From CBDCRK01 sp965220955 (lineage in GTDB: Bacteria; Desulfobacterota; Binatia; Bin18; CBDCRK01): 64,000 nt of DNA. Location of the stretch: positions 62,001-126,000 of the forward strand of contig CBDCRK010000037.1 of NCBI GenBank assembly GCA_965220955.1, written 5' to 3'. Below, piece after piece: positions 53,389-61,969 of the stretch. Below the pieces are notes generated by a model. The model worked only from the letters and a program-made list of their open reading frames with translations. It was not told the origin of the DNA and searched no databases. The translations under genes and the position numbers were made by a program. Numbering within the stretch: the stretch's first letter is position 1; every line of letters begins with the position of its first letter.

Positions 53389-55725
53389 ATGGCAGGCGCT
53401 TTAGACGGCGTGCGGATTGTCGAATTGGCCCAAGGCATTGCCGGACCCTATACTGGTATGCTGCTCGCCGAACAGGGAGCAGATGTTATCAAAATCGAAC
53501 CCCCTCAAGGGGATAAAGCCAGAGGTACGCCAGGGTTTCATGTCTGGAATCGTAGCACGCGAAGCGTCATTGCTGACCCTGCAACTGCTGAAGGCAAAGA
53601 CTTCATCCTCAGTCTTGCCTCTACTGCTGATATTGTTCTAACTGACTATCAGCCCGAAGAAGTAGAGAAACTTGGCCTAAACTACGAGGTTTTTTCTCAA
53701 GATAACCCCGGTCTTATTTACTGCCACCTTCCTGCCTACGGCGGCTACGGCCCGCATGCTGGCCGCTATCCCGACGACACGCTAGTGGCCGCAGTGAGCG
53801 GCCTTCTGGGTAGTCAATGGTCTCACCGTGACGGTGGGGTATACCTGGTGCTTCCTATTGCTAGTTATGGGGCGGCCTTTGTTGCCAGTAGTTCCATCTC
53901 TGCTGCTCTCTTCGAGCGGGAGGGAAGTGGAAGAGGACAAAAGATTGAGGTTTCGTGGCTGGCTGGAGCCTTTGCTATGCAGAGCGGCACTATTCTTTAT
54001 CACCCTGAATTGCTTCGCTTGTTCAGTGGCCGTCTCAACCCCCTAGGCCCAATCCCGGTCTATCGCCTGTATAAGGCTAAAGACGACTGGCTCTTTGTGG
54101 CTTGTGGGAACACAACCTTCTGGAACAAATTTTGTCTGGCACTTGAGCATCCGGAGTGGACTTCTGATCCACGTTACGAGAAGGCACCCTGGGGAATTGC
54201 CCCAGAGGACCGGGATGAACTCGCGGAGAGGATTGCTGCTGTCATTGCCGGTAAACCCCGTGAGGAATGGCTACGCATTCTACGAGAGTATGACGTGCCT
54301 TCTGCTCCGGTAACTAGTCGTCAGGAGTTCATTGATCACCCTCAAACTATCCACAATGGCATGCGGGTAGAAGTAGATGATCCGAAACTGGGCAAGACCG
54401 TGCAGATGGGGGTACCGGTGCGTATGTATACAACCCCTGGGACCATTAAAGGACCTGCCCCATTGCTGGGACAGCATACAGACGAAGTCAAAAGAGAGGG
54501 AGTGAGGGCAGGTTTCAAACCTGCCCTCACCTCTTCATATTCTTCTTACCCTCTCCAGGGGGTCCTTGTTCTCGACTTTGCCAGCTACATTGCTGGCACC
54601 TATGGCCCCATGGTGCTGGCTCAGCTTGGAGCTACGGTCATCAAGGTTGAGTCGCTTCAGGGAGATGCGTTTCGCGCTTTTGGCTTTGGCTTCCTGGGAT
54701 GGAATCAGGGGAAAAGGGGCATTTCCGTCAACCTGAACCAACCCGAGGGACGGGAGGTTATTTACGACCTGGTACGCAAGGCTGATGTTGTGGTGGAAAA
54801 TCTCCGGCCCGGTGCCACAAAGCGCTACGGTATTGACTATAAGACTCTCTCTGAGATCAATCCTCAATTGATTCATGCCACAGTTACGGGTTTTGGCTCT
54901 AGTGGCCCGGACCACAACCAGCCGGCGTTTGATCCTCTCCTCCAAGCTCGCTCCGGAATCATGCAAGCTCAGGGTGGGCACGGGCATCCGCCTTTCTATC
55001 TCACCTGTGGAGTGTGTGATTATGCTGCCGCACTGCTCAGCGCCTATGGTGTCTGTGCCGCCCTCTATGCCCGTAGACGAGGGGGTAAAGGCCAGAGGAT
55101 TGAGACTTCTCTTTCCCAGGCTTCTATTGCGGTACAGTCAGGAAGTTTTATTTTCTACAAAGGCCGGCCGGATTTAGAGAACGGCGGGCCAGACTTATGG
55201 GGAACCAGTGACCTGTATCGCATTTACCTCACTGCCAACAACTCCCTCTTTCTTGCTGTTCTAGAAGACCCCCACTGGCAGGCACTCTGCAGTGCTATTC
55301 GGCGAACGGACCTGAGCGACCGTTACAGTTTCCATCAGGCTTGCCGGGAAAGTGTGGAAAGCCCGCTGGGAGAGATACTGGCAGAAATCTTCGCAAGCAA
55401 GACAACCGAAGAGTGGGTCTCACTCCTGGATACCGTTGGGGTCCCCTGCGCGCCGATATTACCCCTTCCTCAACTCTTTAGCGACGAGCACGTTGTGGCC
55501 AACGACCTACTTGCCACCCACACCCACCCCCAGTGGGGTGAAGTACGACAGACCGGCATCTTTGCTAAATTCTCCCGCACCGCCGCAACCGTTCCCTATG
55601 CAGCCCCACTCCTGGGACAGCACACCACGGAGGTGTTGCAAGAGGTGGTAGGATACGATGAGGAGAGAATTCAAATGCTGCTGAACGCTGGTGTCATCAA
55701 ACAGGCGCTGTGGAAGAATCAATGA
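53389..55725 (+). CDS. Double-length CaiB/BaiF family CoA-transferase
   Basis: A 778-residue protein with two class III CoA-transferase halves. Half 1 (about 1-370): LDGVRIVELAQGIAGPYTGM, LLAEQGADVIKIEPPQGD. Half 2 (about 385-775): LQGVLVLDFASYIAGTYGPM, AQLGATVIKVES, LTCGVCDYAAALLSAYGVCA. Half 2 keeps the catalytic Asp (CDYAAA, about 543), while half 1 has Ser at the matching place (ASYGAA, about 162). Between them is a linker RAGFKPALTSSYSS encoded by a palindromic repeat. Moves CoA between acyl groups. ATG 53389 has AGGAGG upstream. Confidence 0.88.
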   Translation: MAGALDGVRIVELAQGIAGPYTGMLLAEQGADVIKIEPPQGDKARGTPGFHVWNRSTRSVIADPATAEGKDFILSLASTADIVLTDYQPEEVEKLGLNYEVFSQDNPGLIYCHLPAYGGYGPHAGRYPDDTLVAAVSGLLGSQWSHRDGGVYLVLPIASYGAAFVASSSISAALFEREGSGRGQKIEVSWLAGAFAMQSGTILYHPELLRLFSGRLNPLGPIPVYRLYKAKDDWLFVACGNTTFWNKFCLALEHPEWTSDPRYEKAPWGIAPEDRDELAERIAAVIAGKPREEWLRILREYDVPSAPVTSRQEFIDHPQTIHNGMRVEVDDPKLGKTVQMGVPVRMYTTPGTIKGPAPLLGQHTDEVKREGVRAGFKPALTSSYSSYPLQGVLVLDFASYIAGTYGPMVLAQLGATVIKVESLQGDAFRAFGFGFLGWNQGKRGISVNLNQPEGREVIYDLVRKADVVVENLRPGATKRYGIDYKTLSEINPQLIHATVTGFGSSGPDHNQPAFDPLLQARSGIMQAQGGHGHPPFYLTCGVCDYAAALLSAYGVCAALYARRRGGKGQRIETSLSQASIAVQSGSFIFYKGRPDLENGGPDLWGTSDLYRIYLTANNSLFLAVLEDPHWQALCSAIRRTDLSDRYSFHQACRESVESPLGEILAEIFASKTTEEWVSLLDTVGVPCAPILPLPQLFSDEHVVANDLLATHTHPQWGEVRQTGIFAKFSRTAATVPYAAPLLGQHTTEVLQEVVGYDEERIQMLLNAGVIKQALWKNQ
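54502..54530. repeat. 29-bp palindrome inside the CoA-transferase gene
   Basis: GTGAGGGCAGGTTT (54502-54515), C, AAACCTGCCCTCAC (54517-54530): perfect 14-bp arms. In frame it encodes VRAGFKPALT, exactly at the joint between the two CaiB halves. It recalls palindromic repeats that encode AGFKPAL/AGLKPAL-type peptides in many environmental genomes. Confidence 0.8.
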
Positions 55726-55830
55726 TCTCGAATAACATAACCCCGGCCACCAAAGATAACATCCGAAGCCTTGATACGCCCTTGATCGCTTTTTTATCCC
55801 ATCCAGGGCTACTGAATTTATTGCTGGGCT

Positions 55831-55986
55831 TTATAACACCCCAGACGGGCTTTGCGCCTGGGACAGGCTGGCGGTGAGGCTGACAAGCAAGACGATGCTT
55901 CCCGCTCTTTTACCGTAATTACTCCCTGGCAGCTCAAGAAGAGACAAACGAGCCAGAGCCAGACAATCACGTAAGTCAATACGCAT
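55831..55986 (-). CDS. Small hypothetical protein (51 aa)
   Basis: An excellent ribosome-binding site, AAAGGAGGTCGGGC, directly precedes ATG 55986. The frame reads MRIDLRDCLALARLSLLELP, GSNYGKRAGSIVLLVSLTAS, LSQAQSPSGVL and TAA. Leu-rich N-terminal helix, possible weak membrane segment in the middle. It is divergent from the restriction-modification genes. No family recognised; the strong start signal is the main support. Confidence 0.45.
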   Translation of the reverse strand: MRIDLRDCLALARLSLLELPGSNYGKRAGSIVLLVSLTASLSQAQSPSGVL

Positions 55987-56129
55987 GCCCGACCTCCTTT
56001 CTCCTCTTGACTGGCAAACGTGTGACCTAGTAAGAAGCTTACTGGCAAAACTACAGAGCTATCTGCGGTATGGCAAATATGAGGAGGCAGGGACGGGGGA
56101 AACGTTCTTAGCCCTCAGTAGAAATCATT

Positions 56130-57578
56130 ATGATACAGAAGATACTAGGACAAAAAGTCGGGAAGGAAGGCTTTGCCTTGCAACCATCACTGCCATTCTT
56201 TCAGAAAAAGAATGGCACAAAACCAGAAGAATCTATAGACGTTGAGCGTAGACTGTCAGTTCTGCTCAGACATGATCTCACATTTAGGGGAGAGAAAACA
56301 TCTTACGCGGGCCATAACATCCATGCTTTTGCGGCAAAGTTTCCGCCACAGATACCTCAAGCTTTTGTCAACGAGTTAACCAAGCCAGGGGAACGTATTC
56401 TTGACCCTATGGCTGGGTCTGGCACTGCCTTAATAGAAGCAGTGCTTGCTAGCCGTTTTGGCATCGCGGTTGATCTTGATCCTCTGGCTTCATTGATCTC
56501 TAAAGTAAAAAGCACGCCCATTGATTTCGCAGAGTATAAACATGCTAGCGAGAAAGTATTGAGAGAGGCAAGAAAGAAATTATGCTCAGCAGACGACAGA
56601 ATATTATTGCGTTTCTACTCCCCGAAAGCCGTTGAATTTTTCCGATTTTGGTTTACCAAGGAAATTATCAATGAACTTTTTGCCTTGATCCGTGCAATCA
56701 GAAAAGTCAATAAACCAGAAATTCGAGTGTTCTTAAAGGTGATCTTTTCCTCTTGCATTATCACTAAAAGTGGTAGCCTTACGCTTGCACGAGATTTAGC
56801 ACACAGCCGTCCGCATCGTGATCTAACCAGACAGATAAAGCAAAGTGCATTCGATGTATTTCAAGACAGAATGTACAGCACGCTCGTTTCCCTGTATCAC
56901 GTTTCTCAATTCCCTCCATCGTCTTTGGTATTGCGTGCTGATTCAAGAAATCTTCCATTAGCCACAAATTCTGTACACTTGATTGTGACTTCTCCGCCAT
57001 ACGCCGCCAACGCGATTGACTATATGCGCGCCCATAAGTTTTCGCTTATTTGGCTTGGTTACGAGCCGGACGATTTGAGTTTAATACGTAGCCGGTGTAT
57101 AGGCTCAGAACTTAAGCCAGAAACCTTAAACGTCGATTCAGCAACAGGGAATGATATCATTGAACGACTAAAAACCATAGAAGAAAAAAGGGCTGCTGTT
57201 GTTGCCCACTACTATAACGAAATGAAGCTCTCATTGCTTGAAATGCTTCGCGTTCTTATACATGGCCGTGCAGCAGTTCTTGTAGTGGGCTCCTCAATCA
57301 TTAAAGGGATCGATATCAAAGCCCCGACCGTCTTGGCAGAGATAGCGACATCTGTAGGTTTTCACATAGTAGACGTTGCCAAGCGCGATATTGTACGTGA
57401 CGCACGGATGATGCCTATAAGTCACAAAAGCGAGCGTACTGGCATTGAGGCTCGAATGCATGAAGAGGGAGTAATCGGCTTAATAAAACCATTAGAAGGG
57501 GAGGTCAATGCCAACGCGCAAACAGATAATGCAATTCATAGCAACAGAACTAGCGAGGTTGGTGAAAACCCCAGCTGA
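56130..57578 (+). CDS. DNA methyltransferase (N4/N6 type) of a restriction-modification pair
   Basis: A protein of up to 482 residues. The SAM-binding motif is ERILDPMAGSGTALIEAVLA (about 88-107) and the catalytic motif is TSPPYAANAIDYMRAHKFSL (about 287-306). TSPPY favours N4-cytosine or N6-adenine amino methylation. The pre-motif KTSYAGHNIHAFAAKFPPQI, P-x-A is typical of DNA methylases of this group. The start is uncertain: 56130 has no ribosome-binding site and conservation begins near residue 40. The last 71 bp overlap the nuclease gene. Confidence 0.85.
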   Translation: MIQKILGQKVGKEGFALQPSLPFFQKKNGTKPEESIDVERRLSVLLRHDLTFRGEKTSYAGHNIHAFAAKFPPQIPQAFVNELTKPGERILDPMAGSGTALIEAVLASRFGIAVDLDPLASLISKVKSTPIDFAEYKHASEKVLREARKKLCSADDRILLRFYSPKAVEFFRFWFTKEIINELFALIRAIRKVNKPEIRVFLKVIFSSCIITKSGSLTLARDLAHSRPHRDLTRQIKQSAFDVFQDRMYSTLVSLYHVSQFPPSSLVLRADSRNLPLATNSVHLIVTSPPYAANAIDYMRAHKFSLIWLGYEPDDLSLIRSRCIGSELKPETLNVDSATGNDIIERLKTIEEKRAAVVAHYYNEMKLSLLEMLRVLIHGRAAVLVVGSSIIKGIDIKAPTVLAEIATSVGFHIVDVAKRDIVRDARMMPISHKSERTGIEARMHEEGVIGLIKPLEGEVNANAQTDNAIHSNRTSEVGENPS

Positions 57579-58245
57579 CATATGGATTGCTCTCTATGTG
57601 TTGCTTCTTGATTATGTCAATAGTGTCCCTCGTATAACTGACGCAAACAGACTTAAGTCAGGGTCGATCTGGTTCCGCAGAGCCGAACTTGTTGGAGCAA
57701 CGTTGGCGCAGACGCTCGGCTGTATTCCGGCAGACACACCTAGCCGCGTCAATCAACTTATGCAAACCGTCTATCCCCCTGGCACGCAAAGAATGAATCC
57801 TATAGGTATCGCCCTGGCGGCTGCCACTATTTACTTGATAGACAGATTCGCGGGTAATTATCGCTGGCAAACAGAAGCAAGAATTGGCATCGACGTGTTT
57901 CCAAATCTTATTAATTCTCGTCGCCGCTCTGTAGATATCGTTGCGTTTTATCCAAACAGCAATACGCCCTATGCCGTGATCTCAAGCAAGTGGGGAATGC
58001 GCCACGACAGGATACTAGACCCCCAGCAAGAAGCAGACACCTATAAACAACATGAGCCAAATCTGAAGTTCTATGTACTTACGAACGAGTTTGACAATGG
58101 AAGGCTTCAACATCTACTCAACTACCCAGCCATTGATGGAGTCTTTCATATTAGCAAGGACTTAGTTTGGCAGGTGTACGGGGGCAACCCGCCTGGGCTC
58201 ACTGGCCTAATGGACTTTACTGACCTGTTTCCTTTGTTTCCCTAG
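57508..58245 (+). CDS. Type II restriction endonuclease, PD-(D/E)xK-like
   Basis: A 245-residue protein starting 71 bp inside the methylase gene (GGGGAGG lies just before the ATG). The nuclease core can be placed as SVDIVAFYPNSNTPYAVISS then KWGMRHDRILDPQQEAD: Asp about 142, with SSKW (about 158-161) in the position of (D/E)xK. YKQHEPNLKFYVLTNEFDNG, RLQHLL is typical of type II enzymes. The N-terminal half is helical and would hold recognition. The overlapped order methylase then nuclease suits coupled expression. Specificity unknown. Confidence 0.75.
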   Translation: MPTRKQIMQFIATELARLVKTPADIWIALYVLLLDYVNSVPRITDANRLKSGSIWFRRAELVGATLAQTLGCIPADTPSRVNQLMQTVYPPGTQRMNPIGIALAAATIYLIDRFAGNYRWQTEARIGIDVFPNLINSRRRSVDIVAFYPNSNTPYAVISSKWGMRHDRILDPQQEADTYKQHEPNLKFYVLTNEFDNGRLQHLLNYPAIDGVFHISKDLVWQVYGGNPPGLTGLMDFTDLFPLFP

Positions 58246-58467
58246 TAAATTATGCCTTTCTTCAAGTGGCAGCACGTTCCCTGTGGACGGCTTAGGGGGT
58301 CAGGCATGTATATTGACTTACTCAGAGTCTCAATTCTGTAGCAAGAACCGAAGATATCTGAGACGGAGCAGAACGCCACTATCTTAAACTAGGAAATTCT
58401 GAACCTTAATAACCTTAGCGCATTCAGGTTTGCTGCCTTCCGTGCCGCTGCACGCCGTCGGCTTTCC

Positions 58468-58487
58468 CCTCTCGGGATACCGAGAGG
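58468..58487. other. Perfect 8-bp hairpin in the convergent gap
   Basis: CCTCTCGG (58468-58475), loop GATA, CCGAGAGG (58480-58487), between the nuclease gene (+) and the SCP2 gene (-). There is no T-run on either strand, so it is not an ordinary terminator. It could be a repeat unit or an RNA hairpin. Confidence 0.45.
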
Positions 58488-58543
58488 CTATCCTCCTGAT
58501 GGTTGTTTAGGGAAAAAGCTATCAAAGCTAGGGTGGCGGACTG

Positions 58544-59182
58544 TTACATCATGGCCGCGCCAAACTGCATGGCCAGGGCCATATCGCCGCTGACCTTAAT
58601 AATACCGCCCATAAAGGCTGATTGAGGATTCAGTTCTCCTCGGGCCATCTTATGGGCATCTTCAACCTTTATGCTCATGACTGTTTGCGGGGTAGCCGGA
58701 CATTCCCCCTCGCCAAACTGAAGGTCAAATCCATGTTCACTACCATCAGGGAAATCGGTAAAAGTAAAACGCAGCACGCCCTGGAGAGTCTTTAACCGCT
58801 CGATGCGCGATTTGGTCAACTGACCCTGCCCCCCTCCCTGTCCAGGAGCCAGCATTGCTTCCCCGCTGGTTACCGTTGCTTGCCAGTCATTATAAGACTG
58901 ATATGTGGTCATGAGTGGCGGAAAAGCAGGCTCGGTCTCGACCGCCATCTCCCCAGCTTGGGTGTTCAGATACCATGTGCCCCCACCTTCTCCCTCAATC
59001 ACTACTTTGACTGTGGCCTGGGCGTTGAGATGATCCTGGACCTCCTGTTCCAGAGCTATAATTCTACGGCGTAAGTCATCAACACGCTGTTTAAAGCGCG
59101 GCGCGATACCTTCTTGAAGAAAGCTTTTGGGAGTAAGCTGTGGCTGGGGTGGGGTTGAGGGAATCTGACCTTCATCTGCCAT
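58544..59182 (-). CDS. SCP2-domain lipid-binding protein
   Basis: A 212-residue protein. The C-terminal half is an SCP2 sterol/lipid-carrier fold, ending with AHKMARGELNPQSAFMGGII, KVSGDMALAMQFGAAMM, which is the diagnostic block. The N-terminus has a proline-rich tail and a coiled coil (RVDDLRRRIIALEQEVQDHL, about 34-53). Last gene of the luxE-luxC-aminotransferase operon, 35 bp after the aminotransferase start/stop boundary, which suggests it carries the acyl or amine product. AGGAGG-like GGAGG precedes the start. Confidence 0.85.
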   Translation of the reverse strand: MADEGQIPSTPPQPQLTPKSFLQEGIAPRFKQRVDDLRRRIIALEQEVQDHLNAQATVKVVIEGEGGGTWYLNTQAGEMAVETEPAFPPLMTTYQSYNDWQATVTSGEAMLAPGQGGGQGQLTKSRIERLKTLQGVLRFTFTDFPDGSEHGFDLQFGEGECPATPQTVMSIKVEDAHKMARGELNPQSAFMGGIIKVSGDMALAMQFGAAMM

Positions 59183-59217
59183 AACTTCTGTCCTCCGTTA
59201 CTCTATAAAGTCAGTTC

Positions 59218-60444
59218 TTATTCGCCTGTATCTTTTCCGGCTCCTGACCCCTCCTTCTGTAAGGCTTGGCTCATTATTTTTACGGCTTTGTCCATTTCCA
59301 TGGCAGAGATGATCAAAGGCGGGGCCAAGCGAACAACCGTGTCACGGTGCAGAGTCCAGTTGAGGATGAGACCCTGGGCAAAGCAGGAACGGACAAAAGC
59401 CTGGGTGGCTTCTGGATCGGCAAACTCCAGGCCAACCAGGAGGCCCTTACCGCGCGCTTCCTTAAGGCCACCCTGGCCAATAAGACTTCTTAGCCTCTGT
59501 ACCAATTTCTCCCCCATCACCCGCGCGCGCTCCGGCAAGTCTTCCGTAAGAATAAACTCCAGAGAAGCCAAACCAGCAGCGCAGCAGACAGGATGGCCAC
59601 CGAATGTGGTCACATGAGCCAAAGGAGGATCGTGGGAAAGGGTGGCCATAATCTCTGGCGTACCCACAAAGGCGCCCAGTGGCATTCCCCCACCCAGGGC
59701 TTTGGCCAGGACCAGTATATCAGGCGTAACATCCCAGTGCTCGTAGGCAAAGAGTTTTCCCGTACGACCAAAGCCAGTGATGACCTCGTCGAAGATCAAG
59801 AGGGCGCCTACTGCGGTACAGTAACGACGCAGAGTGGGAAGAAATTCGTCATCGGGAATGCGTACTCCGCCCTCCCCCTGGATGGGCTCAATAATCACTG
59901 CGGCAACGGAAGGATCAATCACGTCTAAAGCCTTCCTATCATTGAATGGCAGAAACTCCACAGTGGGAAGCAAAGGCTCGAATGGGGTACGATAGAAGGG
60001 ATTTCCACCTACAGATAACGAGCCAAAGGTGTCTCCATGAAAACTACCCACAAAGCTCACAAAGCGAGAGCGGCCCGTGTATTTGCGGGCGGTCTTTAGG
60101 GCTCCTTCGACTGCTTCGGTCCCGCTGTTGGTAAAGTAGGTCATGGACAAGGGAGCAGAAACAACCTCGGCTAGGCGACGGGCGAGCCGCACCTGAGGTT
60201 CCTGGACGTACTCCCCGTATACCATGGCATGGAGGTATTGCTCGGCTTGTTCCTTGATTGCCTGCACAACCACCGGTTGGGTGTGACCAATGCTGGCTAC
60301 ACCCAGGCCAGAAAGAAAATCCAGGTACTCCCTGCCGCTCTTGTCCCAGACTAGGCACCCCCGGGCTTTTTCGATTTCGATGCCCATGGGCTCGGACGAC
60401 GTCTGGCAGACAAAATGGAGGAAATCCTCCTGCAATGAACTCAT
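59218..60444 (-). CDS. Class III PLP-dependent aminotransferase
   Basis: A 408-residue class III (acetylornithine/4-aminobutyrate/diamine-type) aminotransferase. Motifs: TNSGTEAVEGALKTARKYTG, SFHGDTFGSLSV, IEPIQGEGGV, the PLP phosphate and Asp loop LLIFDEVITGFGRTG and the PLP Lys in VLAKALGGGMPLGA (Lys about 246). Lies 139 bp downstream of luxC and upstream of the SCP2 gene on the same strand. Within this operon, its natural substrate may be the aldehyde produced by LuxC. Confidence 0.9.
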   Translation of the reverse strand: MSSLQEDFLHFVCQTSSEPMGIEIEKARGCLVWDKSGREYLDFLSGLGVASIGHTQPVVVQAIKEQAEQYLHAMVYGEYVQEPQVRLARRLAEVVSAPLSMTYFTNSGTEAVEGALKTARKYTGRSRFVSFVGSFHGDTFGSLSVGGNPFYRTPFEPLLPTVEFLPFNDRKALDVIDPSVAAVIIEPIQGEGGVRIPDDEFLPTLRRYCTAVGALLIFDEVITGFGRTGKLFAYEHWDVTPDILVLAKALGGGMPLGAFVGTPEIMATLSHDPPLAHVTTFGGHPVCCAAGLASLEFILTEDLPERARVMGEKLVQRLRSLIGQGGLKEARGKGLLVGLEFADPEATQAFVRSCFAQGLILNWTLHRDTVVRLAPPLIISAMEMDKAVKIMSQALQKEGSGAGKDTGE

Positions 60445-60583
60445 TATGTAGGCACTCGGCTCTCAGCGTTTAGCTTCTGTTGGCAACACACCCTTAGTTC
60501 TCTGAGGTCCCTTATCTCACTATGTTCGAGCCTATCTATTCAGCAGGGCAGAGACAAGGCTGATTGCTGACTGCTGAACGTTC

Positions 60584-61969
60584 TTATATTGGCTCCTCAA
60601 CACCAACCCAACGAATCAGGTCACGAAGACACAGGCGGCCCCCGTGGTGCCAGCTGAGAGACGGTTTCTGCATCTTGCCTATAGGACAGATGCGAGCTAC
60701 CCCGGCCTCACCCAGAATCTCGGCAACCACCGGTAAACGCTCAGACGTGACCGCCACGCCAGCAGCCTCTAGATAAGTCCGCCATGGTCGAAGAAATTCG
60801 GCTATTTGTTGTACATCATCCAGAGGTTTCACCCGTACTGTTCTATTGAGCGGAGAAGAGAGAAAAGTAGGATCTTCGTCATAGATCACTGTCCAGTCGG
60901 TCCCCTGAGGGCTGGTATGAAGAACTACGCGTTTGCCAGCAATCGCCTGCCACTCAGCCTCATCCCGTGCTTGCTGAATTGCTATGTTCTCCGCCGGTGA
61001 GAGCGACCCCCGCGGTAACCTTCTCTGGACCTCTGCCAGAGCACTAGCAAAAGCCTGGGCAAACCCTTCTGGCGTTATTTTTCCACCTCGCTCAACATAG
61101 AAAAGCTGTGGGGAAAGGCACCCCTGCTGATCAAAGAGAGCAGTGTCGCAGGCGGCCTGGTAAGCAACCGCCGGAACCCTATCCAAAGCTTCTCTACCAA
61201 TAAAACCAAAGCTCACCTTATGTCCATATCCCAGGAAGTGCCCAGAGACACGTCCATGTATCTCAGACAGACTTTTATCAGTCCCATAAGCAATCACAAC
61301 CTCGGCCCGAGAAAAAGCAGCTTCTTCCAGCTCACCCTCGCCACCTTTCCAGTTAACCACAAGCAGGCATTCTCCCAACTCAGGATCTATCCTGGCAAGA
61401 GAACGGGCAAACAGAGCTGGAAAGAGAGGCTCTGGTGAAGCCGTCTTGACCAGTACCGCAGCTTTTACAAGCAAAGCCAGAATCAAGCTCTCCATTCCTA
61501 CCCCTGGGAGGTTCCCAGCCAGCACCTGCGTCACCAGCCTGGGACCGAAGGCTTTCCTTTTTCCTCCCCAGTAATGAAGAAACCTATCGAGGTAGCCCAG
61601 ACCGCCCAACTCCTCCACCAAAAATCGCTCTAACAACCCGCGTTGATACGGCTGGAGCATGGCTGGCAGGGTGCAGCGAATCATTTGTGAGGATAGACCC
61701 GTAATCGCCGGAAGGGCTGCCTCGGCTTGTCTCCGCTCAGGCGAGACAGGATCAAGCCAGATCTGTATAGCTCTATCAATCGCCGAAATAAGCGACTCAA
61801 CAGGCCGTCGAGCCAACACCTGTTCACGGGCGGCCAGAACATAGTCTAGCGCTTGGCTCAGTTCATCGGGAGTCAAAACTGGTAGTTCAAGCGAAACGCC
61901 GGAAAACTGCACTTGGCGTACACACGAGGGATGCAGTAGACCAGGAAAAAAATAGGCAGGCAGAATCAT
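60584..61969 (-). CDS. luxC: LuxC-family acyl-CoA/acyl-protein reductase
   Basis: A 461-residue LuxC-domain protein of the aldehyde-dehydrogenase superfamily. It has GPRLVTQVLAGNLPGVGMES (about 140), KTASPEPLFPALFA (about 175) and the catalytic Cys in FDQQGCLSPQLFYVERGG (about 283). LuxC reduces LuxE- or CoA-bound fatty acid to aldehyde with NADPH. The ATG overlaps the luxE stop (ATGA), showing tight coupling. No luxAB, luxD or luxG nearby, so this is not a luminescence operon. Confidence 0.88.
   Translation of the reverse strand: MILPAYFFPGLLHPSCVRQVQFSGVSLELPVLTPDELSQALDYVLAAREQVLARRPVESLISAIDRAIQIWLDPVSPERRQAEAALPAITGLSSQMIRCTLPAMLQPYQRGLLERFLVEELGGLGYLDRFLHYWGGKRKAFGPRLVTQVLAGNLPGVGMESLILALLVKAAVLVKTASPEPLFPALFARSLARIDPELGECLLVVNWKGGEGELEEAAFSRAEVVIAYGTDKSLSEIHGRVSGHFLGYGHKVSFGFIGREALDRVPAVAYQAACDTALFDQQGCLSPQLFYVERGGKITPEGFAQAFASALAEVQRRLPRGSLSPAENIAIQQARDEAEWQAIAGKRVVLHTSPQGTDWTVIYDEDPTFLSSPLNRTVRVKPLDDVQQIAEFLRPWRTYLEAAGVAVTSERLPVVAEILGEAGVARICPIGKMQKPSLSWHHGGRLCLRDLIRWVGVEEPI

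Noticed and set aside
55985..56245. Possible controller (C) protein before the methylase
   Set aside because: No ribosome-binding site on this strand, no helix-turn-helix, and its end overlaps the methylase frame.
58380..58500. Possible SRP RNA or other structured RNA on either strand
   Set aside because: A GGAAGGCAGC-like stretch resembles part of the SRP loop, but the paired arm and overall fold do not match.
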